A stretch of 64,000 nt of DNA from an uncultured Lachnospiraceae bacterium. GTDB taxonomy: Bacteria; Bacillota; Clostridia; Lachnospirales; Lachnospiraceae. The position numbers and the translations under genes are program-made. This document shows positions 44,301 to 56,300 of this stretch, in pieces. The stretch covers positions 1 through 64,000 of the forward strand of contig CANQDA010000007.1 of the NCBI GenBank assembly GCA_947591155.1. The letters run 5' to 3'. The notes under the pieces were generated by a model, which ran no database searches, was not told the DNA's origin, and saw nothing but the letters and a program-made list of their open reading frames with translations. The stretch's first letter is position 1. Each line of letters begins with the position of its first letter.

Positions 44301-47300
44301 GGAAGAGTTACCACTCTGAGCAATATATTTTATAACTGCAGAAGTCTGACGAGCCTCAATGCGAGCGGCTGGAGTCTGCGCAGCGTGGAGGATCTGAGCA
44401 ATGCATTTTATAATTGCTATAGCCTGAAGACGCTTAACGCGGACAACTGGGACCTGAGCCATGTCACCAGCATGAGCCAGGCATTTTATGAATGCAGGGC
44501 ATTGGAGACGCTCACAGGCGGCTGGAACCTGAATAGTGTGACGGATCTGAACAAAGCGTTTTATAACTGCCAGAAGCTGACCGCTCTGGATGTGTCCAAC
44601 TGGGATCTGTCTGCGGCGGAAAATCTCAGCTATCTGTTTTATAACTGCTCTGCTCTGACGGAGCTGGAGACGGGGCGGTGGAATCTGCGCAGTGCAAAAG
44701 ATATAAACCATATGTTCAGCAACTGTACAAAGCTGAATGATCTCGACACAAGGAACTGGGACATGGAAAATGCGGAGGATTTGTCTTACGCGTTTTCCGG
44801 CTGCAATGCCATAAAGAGTTTTGACATAGGTAGCTGGAATCTGGATCAGGCGACGAATCTGTGCGGCATATTTTATAATTGCTATAATCTTGCAAGCGTG
44901 AACACAGGAGAGCTGACGTTTGACCATACCGTGAATCTGAGCAATATGTTTTACAGCTGCGGAAAATTGACAACGTTGGATGCCGGAAGATGGACGCTGG
45001 ACAGCGCAGAGGATCTGTCCGGTATGTTCCATGGATGCAGCGGTCTGAAAAGTCTGGAAGTGAACGGCTGGAGCCTGCGAAGCGCGATAAATCTGAACAG
45101 TATGTTCTATGGCTGCAGCGGCCTGACAAAGCTGGATACAGGCGACTGGGATCTGGGCTGCGCGGAAAAAATGGAGGATATGTTCAGAAGCTGCACTAAT
45201 CTGGTCAGTCTGGATGCGAAAAACTGGGATATGAACAGTGTGCAAACGATGAAGAATACATTCAACGGCTGTGCGAATCTCTACGGTCTGGATACGAGCG
45301 GCTGGACTCTGCGCAGTGTGGCAGACATGTCGTTCGCGTTTAACGATTGTTCCGACCTGGCGAGTCTGGATACAGACACCTGGGTGCTGGACAATGTGAC
45401 GAATATGAACAGCACTTTTGCGGGCTGTGTCGGTCTGACCGAGTTTGATATGAGCGAGTGGAAGCCGGATAAGTTGCAGGATATGACCAGTATGTTCAGC
45501 GGTTGTACGAGACTGGCATGCGTGGATACCGGAGACCTGTCGCTTGCCAGTGTGACCACGATGAAAAGTACATTTCTGAATTGCTCCAGCCTGAAGGAGA
45601 TCACTTCGGACAAGTGGACACTGGACAGTGTGACAAGTATGAGTGAGACTTTCCGGAATTGTACCAGCCTTAAAGCAGTCGATGTGAATACCTGGGGACT
45701 GGAAAATATCACCAGCATGAACAGCGCCTTCCAAGGCTGTACCAGCCTGACGGAATTTGACATGAGTGAGTGGACGCCGCAGACAAATGCCGGGAAGACG
45801 TGGTCGATGACCAGTATGTTCAGCGGCTGTACAAAGCTGGCGCGTGTAGATACCGACGCTCTTCCTCTGAGCAATGTTTCAAGTATGAGCAGCCTGTTCT
45901 GTGACTGTCATAGTCTAAAGGATCTGGAGACAGGCAACTGGGTGCTGAGCAGTGTGACATCGATACAGGATGCGTTTGCCAACTGCACCGCGCTTGAAAA
46001 GCTGGATTCTATAGGCTGGGATCTTGGAAAACTGACAGATATGGGAGGAGCGTTCAGCGGCTGCACGGCTCTGGCGAAGCTGGACACAAGTCAGTGGAAG
46101 CATGCGTCTTCCGGGATCTCGAACATGAATAGCGCGTTTATGAACTGCAGCAGCCTGAAAAAGCTGAAATTTACAAATTGGAAAGTAAATAACAGCGGCA
46201 GTTACTATCCTATGGTGTCCACTTTCTCAGGCTGCACCGGCCTTGAAAAGCTTGACCTTGCGGGACTTCAGGTCAGGGGATCAATGAACAAGGCATTCGA
46301 TGGATGTACCGGATTGCACACACTGAAGGCGGATGGCTGGACGCTGGAGGGGAGTGAGCTTATACAGACGTTCCATGATTGTTCTGCCCTGAAAGAACTG
46401 GATTCTGCAGACTGGAAAATGACAAACGTGAAGACGATGTTTGAGACTTTTCTGGGCTGTCACAGTCTGGCAAGTCTGGAGACAGGGAAGTGGAACATGG
46501 ACAGTGTGACAAATCTGACCAGGACATTTGCAGACTGCCGTTCACTCACGGAGCTGCACACGGGCAGATGGAATATGAGCAAGGTGCAGACGCTGGAGGG
46601 CGCGTTCTCCGATTGCCGCAAGCTTACGACGCTGGAGACAGGCAACTGGAACACAGAAAGCCTGACCAATATGAACACTGCGTTTTCCGGCTGCCGCGCG
46701 CTGGAAACGCTGGACCTGAGCAGTTGGAACACGTCAAAGGTGACGGGCATGTCGACCACATTTGGCGGCATGGAGAGCCTGAAGACGCTCAAACTGGGGG
46801 AAAATTTCGCATTTTACGGCACAAGCGCGCTTTTGCCGGGACCTCGGTGGAAATATATGGGAAGCGACGGGAAGAGCTACACGCCGTCGCAGCTTTATCA
46901 TGATTACAAGGGAGCGGAGATGGCCGGTACGTATGTCCGCGTGAGCAACGACGAGGCAGCAGTGGTTACTGTGACGCTGACGCTTGACGGCGGGGAGGCA
47001 AAGGATCCGGCGACGGGAAAAGAGACAGAAGAAGCGCTTGTGTACAAGGTCTTTGCGGGTAACCCGATCGGTGAGCTGCCGGTTCCGAAGAAGACGGACT
47101 GCGAGTTCCTTGGATGGAAAAAGGACGGGGATGTCTCGGAGCCTGTGACTTATATGGATAAGAACAGCGTGTTTGATAGGGACACAACACTGGTTGCGCA
47201 GTGGCTTGTGAAAGACTGTACGGTCAGCTTTGATCCCTGCGGAGGCACATGGTCGGGTGAGCAGAAGAATAACGTTAACGAAGAAACGGGACGGATGAAG

Positions 47301-50300
47301 ATAAAGGTCGCGAAGGGTCACACGCTGTCGGTACTTCCGGGCTGCAAAAAAGAAGTACAGGAGGAGATTGGCGGCGAGACGCATACAAGGACGTATTTTC
47401 TGGAGGGGTGGTATACCGGAAGAGAGGGAGCGGGTATACAGCTCACAAAAGATGTGGAGATCGAAGACGATGCAGTGTACTATGCACACTGGACGGAGGT
47501 TTATGCGGAAAAGAAGACAGAAAACTTTACGTTCCACTATGGAGCAGAGTGGACAAATGAGTCGAACACCAGTGTAGACAATTTCGGCGGCGTACTCGTG
47601 TTCCATCCGACGAGCAACTACTCGGGTTACAGTACAACAGCCCAGATGCACGTCTATTTCCAGATGTCAGAGGTAAAAGAGGGGGTTATCCTGCCGGAAG
47701 AGTCCATAGAGATCCGGATCCCGCGCTATGTTTTTGAGAAGGCCGACGGGACAAGGATCGGAGAGCTGACCGGCGTGCAGGGAACCGGAGGACTTCCTAA
47801 ATATTCAGGTAAGATGAATGGAGTCTATTTCAACTACGAGCTTGCCGGGGACTACTGTATCCTGCGCAATACGGATCAGGTTACGGCAGCGACGGGTGTG
47901 AATGTCAACGTCAGCTATTCGATAAGAAATAATGAATTTCAAAATATCAAAGGCGGCGCGCAGGACGCGAATAGCAATTATCTTTCTTTGGATGAGTACC
48001 CGTTCTATCAGAAGGATGTTCCGGTTACGTTCACCGTTTATCCGAATGGAAAAGGTAAGGGGGAAGAGACGGAGGAAGAGAGGAACGCAAAGACAGAGGT
48101 GCAGACGCCCCTGTCTGTCGAGGTACACACGAAGGCCTCCACGACGCAGAGTAAGAGCAAATATTCTGTGCTTGGCGAATGGAACTGGGAGACGGCCTGG
48201 GGCTCCAAGCCGGAGGATGCGGATCAGTATTACTATGTAAAATGGAGATTATATGAAAGCACTTCCGGCGATTCGACGCAGAAATTCACCTATCGATGGA
48301 GCGAGGATACGGTTCACGACGGAGAACTGGTCTATCTGGACAACAGTTATGCGGTGACCAGACATCCGGTCGAACTGTGGACGGAGGGTTCAGGGAAGAT
48401 GAATGAGCAGGGCGAAGTATCCCTGTACAATGAAGCGATCGTCACTGAGACATGGGATTCCGGGTATGAGACAGAGCACCGTGTGAGTGCGGTCGGCAAG
48501 GTGAAAGCTCCGACGCCGCCTGCTGAGACAAAAAAGGATCCGAAAGAGCACGGCGACAACGGCATTGTAAAGACGAGCTTCAGCAAATCAAATGGGAATA
48601 ATAATTATTTCATAAGCGGAGGACAGGATAAGATTCTGGTCGAGGAGCAGGAGCAGAACATAAACTGGCAGCTGAATTATACCGGGGGTTCCCAGGTGGC
48701 GCCGACGTGGAACGACGAGACGCAGACCTACAACGTGCCAGAGCGCAAGGTCATCCTTCGCGACGGCCTGTCCGGAGATGAACGGTACAGCTCCGGAAAT
48801 GAAAAACAGCCGACTGCATGGGAAGCGATGTTCGAGGAGCTCACGGATGAGGATTATCGCTTTAAGACAATGACGATCTCTCTGACGGAATACGACGCTG
48901 TCTTTAATGAATTTGAAAAATGGGATAATTCTTCGACAAAGCGTCTGGATGAAATCCGGGGCGTCGATGTATGGGTGCGCTATCAGGATCAGGATGAGTT
49001 TGAATATTTCAAGACGTTTACGGTGGCAAATACGTCAAAAACAATTGCTCTTCCGAATGGTGTAGTCGGGGTGGAGCTGCGGCATACATCCATGTTTTAT
49101 AAAACGGTTATAGCGGTGACACTTACCATGGCATTGAAGCCGACGGAGCACGTAAAAGCCTGGCTGCAGAAGGATTTGGACGATAAAAAGCCGTCCTACT
49201 TCAAAAACCGGGCGAACTGCAGGACATGGATCGGAAAAGATGAGGAGAATGAGCCGGATGTCGATATGGACGGCAGCTCATACTGGTATCTGACGCATAC
49301 TGAGCCGGCGAAAAACAAACTGACTCAGCGTACGTCGAAGTCGGTCAGCAGCGCATCGCTAAACTATGAACTGAGCACACAGGACGTATCGGTGATGCTT
49401 TATGGTTATGTCAGCGGATCCGTGCGGCCAAAATACGTGACCTCCGGTCTGTTTTACGATCTGATCCCCGGCGGCATCAACCTGAATGAGAAGCAGATCA
49501 AATGTTATCTGATGCAGGGAAATTCGCCGCAAAAGACGAACATTGAGCTGGATCCGGCCAGATACAATATCCGCTTTGAGAAAGACTGGCAGGGTTCCGG
49601 CATGACGATGATGATCATCGATTTCACGATACCGGAATCCGCTGCGGCTACCGGCCTGTGCGTTTCCTACAAGCTGCGCAACACACTTGAGAACATAAAA
49701 AGAGGCGGCCAGGAAATGTACACGGACGTGGCGTTCGTCAACACAACAGAGACGGGCAAGGAAGAGCCGGAGCTGCCGACGGAATTTTATTGGAATCGTT
49801 CGGAACTGAAAGAGGAAGCCGGATATTATGAGTCTTTGGAAAAAGAGTATGAGGACAAGAAGGATGTGAGCATAACCTACGCACGGGCAAAGATCTCGTA
49901 CATCCCGATCACGGCGTCCACCTGGGGCTCGCAGAAGACGGTATCCACGGGCGCGGAATACAGCTTAAACGGTACCGTGCAAATGGGAAGAGACTATACC
50001 TACCACCTCACTTACAGTCACTCCGGAGACACGGTCTGCAGCAACGTCGTATTTTACGATTTTTTGGAGAACGGCGCGGATCGGAGGACGGACAGCGGGA
50101 CGGTGGAGTTCAAACAGTCCGACTGGCACGGGAATCTGAAGTCGGTGGATGTATCGCTCATCCAAAGTCTGCATACAAGCGGGGAGGAGGAGATATACTG
50201 CGCCCCGAGGATCTATTATTCGACGGCGGAATTTGACAGAAAGATTGCCGACGACGATCCGGCCTATGATCTGAGTAATACAGAAGTCTGGACAGAGGTG

Positions 50301-53300
50301 ACGGATGATTTTTCCTCCGGCGTCTGGACGGCACCGCAGCCTGCGGAAGGCAGGATCACGGCCATCGCGATCGACTGCTCCAAGGACAGCGCGGGCAATC
50401 CTTACCGCATGCCGAGTTTGAAGGCGCTGGAGCTTTATCTGACGATGCAGGCGCCGCTCCTGCCGGGCATGGATAAAAGCGTGGCATATAATGACGGCGT
50501 TCTCTCCTGCTTCCGGGAGAGCGAGGGTTCCCTGACGAATACAAAGGGGCACATGAATTGTGAGCTGACGCTCGCGGATGTGATCCCGCGGATCGGGAAG
50601 ACCTCCTTCCCGGAGGGCGGAACGGGCAAAGAGACGGCGGGGCTTGTCCACAAGGGCGGGCGTATCGAGTACACGCTTGCGGTGTCGAACCCGAGCGATC
50701 GCTTCTCTCTGTCGAATATTACGTTTGGCGATACGATCGACAGCAGCCTGAATATTCTGGAAGACGAGATTCTGGTGCATTCCGGAAACGCGGCGGATGC
50801 CGTGAATATACAAGAGTCGCCGCGTGTGACGATGACGAGGGAAGAGGATAGCCAGAGGCTTGACTTTACCTTGAATTTCCTGAACGCGGAGGAGACGATC
50901 TATGTCGTCATCCCGGTGACGGTGAAAAAAGAGACAGAAAATCTTGCGTATATCAGCAACCAGGCGGATATGCGGGATCCGAACGTAGAAGATAGGACTT
51001 ATACGACAGATACTGTCTGGCATCAGGTGGTGCCGGTGGATCTGGGAATCCGCAAGACGGATATCGACGGCAAGCCGCTGCCAGACGCAGGGCTGGAGCT
51101 GCGGACGGCCGGGGATGCGGAAGACCGCACATTGATCAGGGCGTGGACTTCTAAGGAAACGCCGGAGATGTTTGAGCTTGATCCGGGTGTCTATATCCTG
51201 CATGAGACCGCTGCGCCGACAAATTATCTGAACGCCGCGGATATCACAATCACAGTAAATCCGGACGGGATCGTCCTGGCAGACGGCGTCCCGGTGGAGC
51301 CTGAGTTAAACGGGGAGAAAGAGATCGCTGTGGTCGGGATGGCGGATCCCTACACCGGTTCGGCGCGGCTGGAGATCATGAAGGCTTTGAGCGATCCGAA
51401 GGTTGGGATCGGAAAGGGCGAGTTCAGTTTTTCCGCGCAGCTTGTGGCGCAAAAGACAGGGACGGATCCCGAGGCAGAGGAGAGCTATGCGCCAATCGAG
51501 GACGGTAAGGTATATAGCGGGAGCACCACGGGAAGCAGCGGAAAAGTAAGCTTCGAGGCGATCCCGTACACGCAGGAGGATGTGGAAAAGACATATATCT
51601 ATAAGATCTGGGAGACCAAAGGAGATAAGCTGGGCATCGAATACTCCGAGGAGGTGCTGTACGCGGAAGTCGCGGTCGGCGAGGCGGAATATGGCGTCCT
51701 GCATCCGACGGTTACTTATTTCCGCGTGGAAGACGGGAAACGTGTCGATTACACGAGCAAGGAGAAACCGACGATCACGAACACCTGTCTGTACGGAAAG
51801 CTTTCTGTCACCAAACATGTGAAGACAGCTGCGGGCAGCGAGCGGCCGGCAGATGAGACATATACTCTGAAGCTGACTTACGCAGGAGAACCCGCGCTGA
51901 CAAGTGAGCAGTGGCACAATATTTATACGGCAAACAAGATGATTCCGGGCATCCGAGGTGCGGATCAGTGGACTGCGCTCACGTTTAAGATCAAGGCGGA
52001 CGAAACGATCACGTTGGAGCAGCTCTACGGCGGCACGTACCGTGTTGAGGAGATCGGTGCGGACGGGGATGTCGAGTCCTACTATGCGGAGGTCGTGCGC
52101 AGCGGCGTGGAAGATCCGGAAACCGTCCTGCCGGATGAGGAGGGTTCGACCGGCAGAGAGATCGCGGTGAAGCCGAACGAGACGAGCCGCATGGAAATCA
52201 CCAATTCCTATACCAGAAGAGCGACGCTGGCACTTAGCGGGACCAAAGAGGTGCTGGGAACAGGCGATTCAGAGTCCGAAGAGGATGCGGGTGCATCCGG
52301 CTCTGACGCGGCAAAGCCGGAAGAGGGCGCGTATTCGTTTGAACTGAGTGCGGACGAAGGGAACCCGATGGGTGCGGTGCTTCCGGAGGATACCGTTGTC
52401 ACGAACGACGGGGAGGGTCGGTTCGGATTTTCTGAGATCACATTCCGAAATTTCTCGAATTTCCTGGAGGGAGAAACGGAGAGAACTTATACATTCTATG
52501 TGAAGGAGCGCAGAGGAGAGGACAGTTCGATCGCGTACGATGAAGATGTCTATACGGTCAAGGTGACGGTCTCCTATGATAAGGAGACGATGAAATACGC
52601 TGTGGATCAGGTCGTGATCTCCGGGACGAGCAAGGATTGCTCTGCGACCTATACGAAGAAGGATGAAGGCCCGTCGGTTACGTCGGGCAAAGCGGGAGAG
52701 ATCGATCCGGCGAAGGCGGAATGCGCCCTTCCAAAGAAGAGCGTTCTGTCCGTGGATGCAGCGGCGGAGGAGACGACGGAGAATGATGAGCCGCTGGCCT
52801 CGTTCCTGAACTGTGTGAAGGGCGAGCTGACAGTGGACCTGAAGGTGCTTGGCGATACTGCGCCGCAGGACGGGGCGTACCGGATCACGGTCACGAATCC
52901 GGCGCTGAGCTCCGCGAAATGGGAAGAGATCGCCGCGTCGAATCCGATGTTTTTCGGGAAAGAGGCTGCTGCGGTCGCGCTGGATATGCCGTCGAAGGAC
53001 GACGGAACAGAAGGTCCGGACGGAGAAGAGGAAACGTCCGGACTGAAGCTTCTGGGTGAAGCAGGCAGCTATACCGGTCTGGAATTTTCCCTGAAGCATC
53101 AGGAGAAGATCGTCCTGACCGAGCTGCCGCCGGGCAATTATACGGTGATGGAGGAGACGCATCCTGAGACAGATCGTTTTGTGGCGTATTATGAGACGGA
53201 TGGCGTACAGGTCGTTTCCGGAGCGGATAAAGCCGTTGCGGCTGTAGCTTCGGGAAGCGAGAGGCAGGTGAGCGTGATCGACGTCTATCCGGATGAGACG

Positions 53301-56300
53301 CAGATAGAAGTTCCTGTGACGAAGCAGATCACGAGCGCAGACAGTCCGGCGACAGATCTGGCGCTTGACAAGACATTTGCTTTCACATTGACATATCTGT
53401 CCGGAGAAGATGGGATAAAGGCTTACAGCCGTGCGGGGGACGGCACAGATCCGACGGAAGGCGGCGGATCCGGCAGCGGTCCGACTGCAGATGAGGAATT
53501 CTCAAGCGGTCTTACGGAGATCACCGGAGCCGGCGACAGCCTGTTCGAGAGGATCATCTTTAAGGATGCCGGGACGTATGTATTTTCATTGACAGAGAAT
53601 GCTCTGGCAGTGGATGATCTGACGGAAGAAATGCTGTCGGAAAACGGTCTGACAACAGACGCCTTGTCCGGAGGAAAGGGCTCTGCAGGCGTTCAATCGG
53701 AAGAGAACACGATCAATGGCTATGTGAAAGACCGGAGTGAGTACCGCGTCGAGATCGAGGTCGTGCAAAAAGACAGCAGCGACAGATATGTGCATGCGCT
53801 TGAGATCAAATCCGCCACATGGCAGAAAGTGAAGGATTGTGAAGGAAATGAGATCGATCCGTCAGCGGGCGGGGCGGACCCGACGGCAGTGACCGGACAG
53901 TTTGCACCGGGACCGGATAAGGAAAACCCGGCGTTTACGAACGTTTATCAGACGCTGGGGACGAGCACGGGGATCGGTGTGCAAAAGATCGTTTCAGCTG
54001 TTGACGATGTGCCTGTTCCGACACAGGAATTCCGCTTTGCGCTGTCATTCCGGGCTCAGACGAGTGAGCCTGGGCAGAAGGTCTGGACGGATCCGGATTA
54101 TGAGCATGAGTTTACGAGCGATACGTTTGCGCTCACAGTGGGAGGGGAAACACTTTCTGCGGCATCAGATCCGAAGACGCTTTACTTTGACAAGGCGGGC
54201 ACATACAGCTTCACGGTAAGCGAGATTCAGCCGAGTCCGACATTCCCGGGCTGGCAGACGGATACGGCGCGGTATACCGTGCAGGTCAAGGTGGAGGATC
54301 AGAACGGCGTGCTGAAGGTGACACAGCGCACGTGGACGCGGACGCCGGAGGCCGGCGAGGGCACAGCTGTGCCGGGTGAGCCGGCGGAGGGAGAGGCGAT
54401 GGTGCTTCCGTTTGCCAACACGTATGGCGTGACTTCAGCGGACTATACACTGTCGGTAAACAAGACGGTCGCAAGTGCTGAAGACACGATCACGCCGCCG
54501 GCCGCGGAGTTTACGTTCACACTGGAAGCTTTTGGAGAAAACGATGCGGCAGGGTATGTGTTTGTGCCGCTGACAGGCGAGGGAGAGGACGGCGAAGGGA
54601 ACGCGTCTCGCACCGTGTCGGTCACGGGTGAGGGCGAGGAGAGCTTCCCGACGCTTCGCTTTACAAAGCCCGGTACCTATTATTTCAGGCTGATGGAGAA
54701 CCAGCCGGCAAATCCGGGGTACACGAAGGATCCGGCGGTGTATGCCGTTCGCATGGAAGTAACGGATGTGAGCAGTTATCTCCGGGTGGAGGCAGAGTAT
54801 AAAGACGTCAGCAAAGCGGCGGGCGACGCGGCAGATCCGAAAAAGGATAACGGCTATGAGCCGATATCGGGCAGTCTGCCGTTTGGAAATATCTATCAGA
54901 CGACCTCTGTGACCGTGCCGGTGAGCAAGCGCGTATCGGGCATCGATCCGTCCCTGGCTGTGGGCAGGACGTTTGCCTTCGGGCTTTACACGGCGGACGG
55001 GAGCTTCAACATAACGGACACTGAACCGCTTCGCACGTTGGAGATCACGATCGGCTCCGATGGCACAGGCGAAGGGGAGATGGATCCGCTGGTCTACTCG
55101 GAGGACGAGGCTCTGCCAGGCCGCGCGGGAGGCACGGGGACATTCCATTATGTAGTGAAGGAGACCAGCGGGGACAAAGACGGCTACACTGCTGATTCCG
55201 CGCAGTATCCGATCGCGGTGGAGATCGGCAAGGATACGGCCGGGGCGCTCACGCAGGCAGTGAAAATCGGCGAGTCTGGGCCGGACGGAGAACTGCATCT
55301 GAAAGATATGTCAGACGCTGTCGAATTTGAGAATGTCTATCACGCGACCGGCACTGCAGCTCTGACGGCGGTGAAGCATGTGACCGGCGGGCGCAGCGCG
55401 AATATCAGCGCGGGCGAGTTCACTTTCAGGGCCGTACTGGTATCTCCGGAGGAACTGCCGGAGGGCAGCGCGGTGCGGAGCAGCTATGACGGACGGGTGG
55501 ATAACGGAAGCGCGACAAACGCGGACGTGACGTTCGACACCGTCAGCCTCAATGAGAAAGATGCGGGGATGACCTATATCTTCGCTCTCACCGAGGATAC
55601 ACCGGCGCCATCGTATATAAAGAAAGCGGAGGAGAAGACATATTATGCGAAGCTCGTCGTCACGACGGACGGAAGCGGCGGGATGACCGCAAATGTGACA
55701 TATCACAGTGCGTATCCGTGCACGAGGGCAAACGAGATCGAGTCTTCAAAAGTGATCTTTACCAACCGGTATTTTGCTTCCGGGCAGGTGCAGTTCACGG
55801 CGCAGAAATCGCTGACAGGCAGCCCGCTCGCGGCAGGGCAATTCAGCTTTGTGCTGAAAAACGCTTCGGGCGAGGTGCTTCAGACAAAAACAAATGCGGC
55901 GGATGGCAGCATCAGTTTTGATCCGATCTCTTATACGCAGGCGAACATCGGACAGAGAAATGTCTATATGATCGAGGAAGTATATGGCGCGGCGGACGGC
56001 GAAGGACAGACAGGCATTGCATCGCGGTTGGATGGAGTCAGCTACGACAGTACGACCTATGTGATCGCGGTGGATATTGCGGACGGCGGGAATGGCGTCC
56101 TGCAGGTCACAGATACAGTTCTGGCGCCGCTCAGAGACGACGGAGGTGAAAACGCGGAGGGTGGCACGGATGCTTCCGCAGGAATTTTGTTTGAGAATCG
56201 TTTTGCGGGCTCTGTGACACTGCGCAAGACCGGTATACGGGAGAAAGCGCTCGAAGGCGCAAAGTTCCGGCTCTACGCGCGCGCGGTGGACGGCGGAGAG

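Noticed and set aside
44220..45734. 504-residue minus-strand frame inside the giant gene
   Set aside because: Periodic antisense shadow of the DUF285 repeats.
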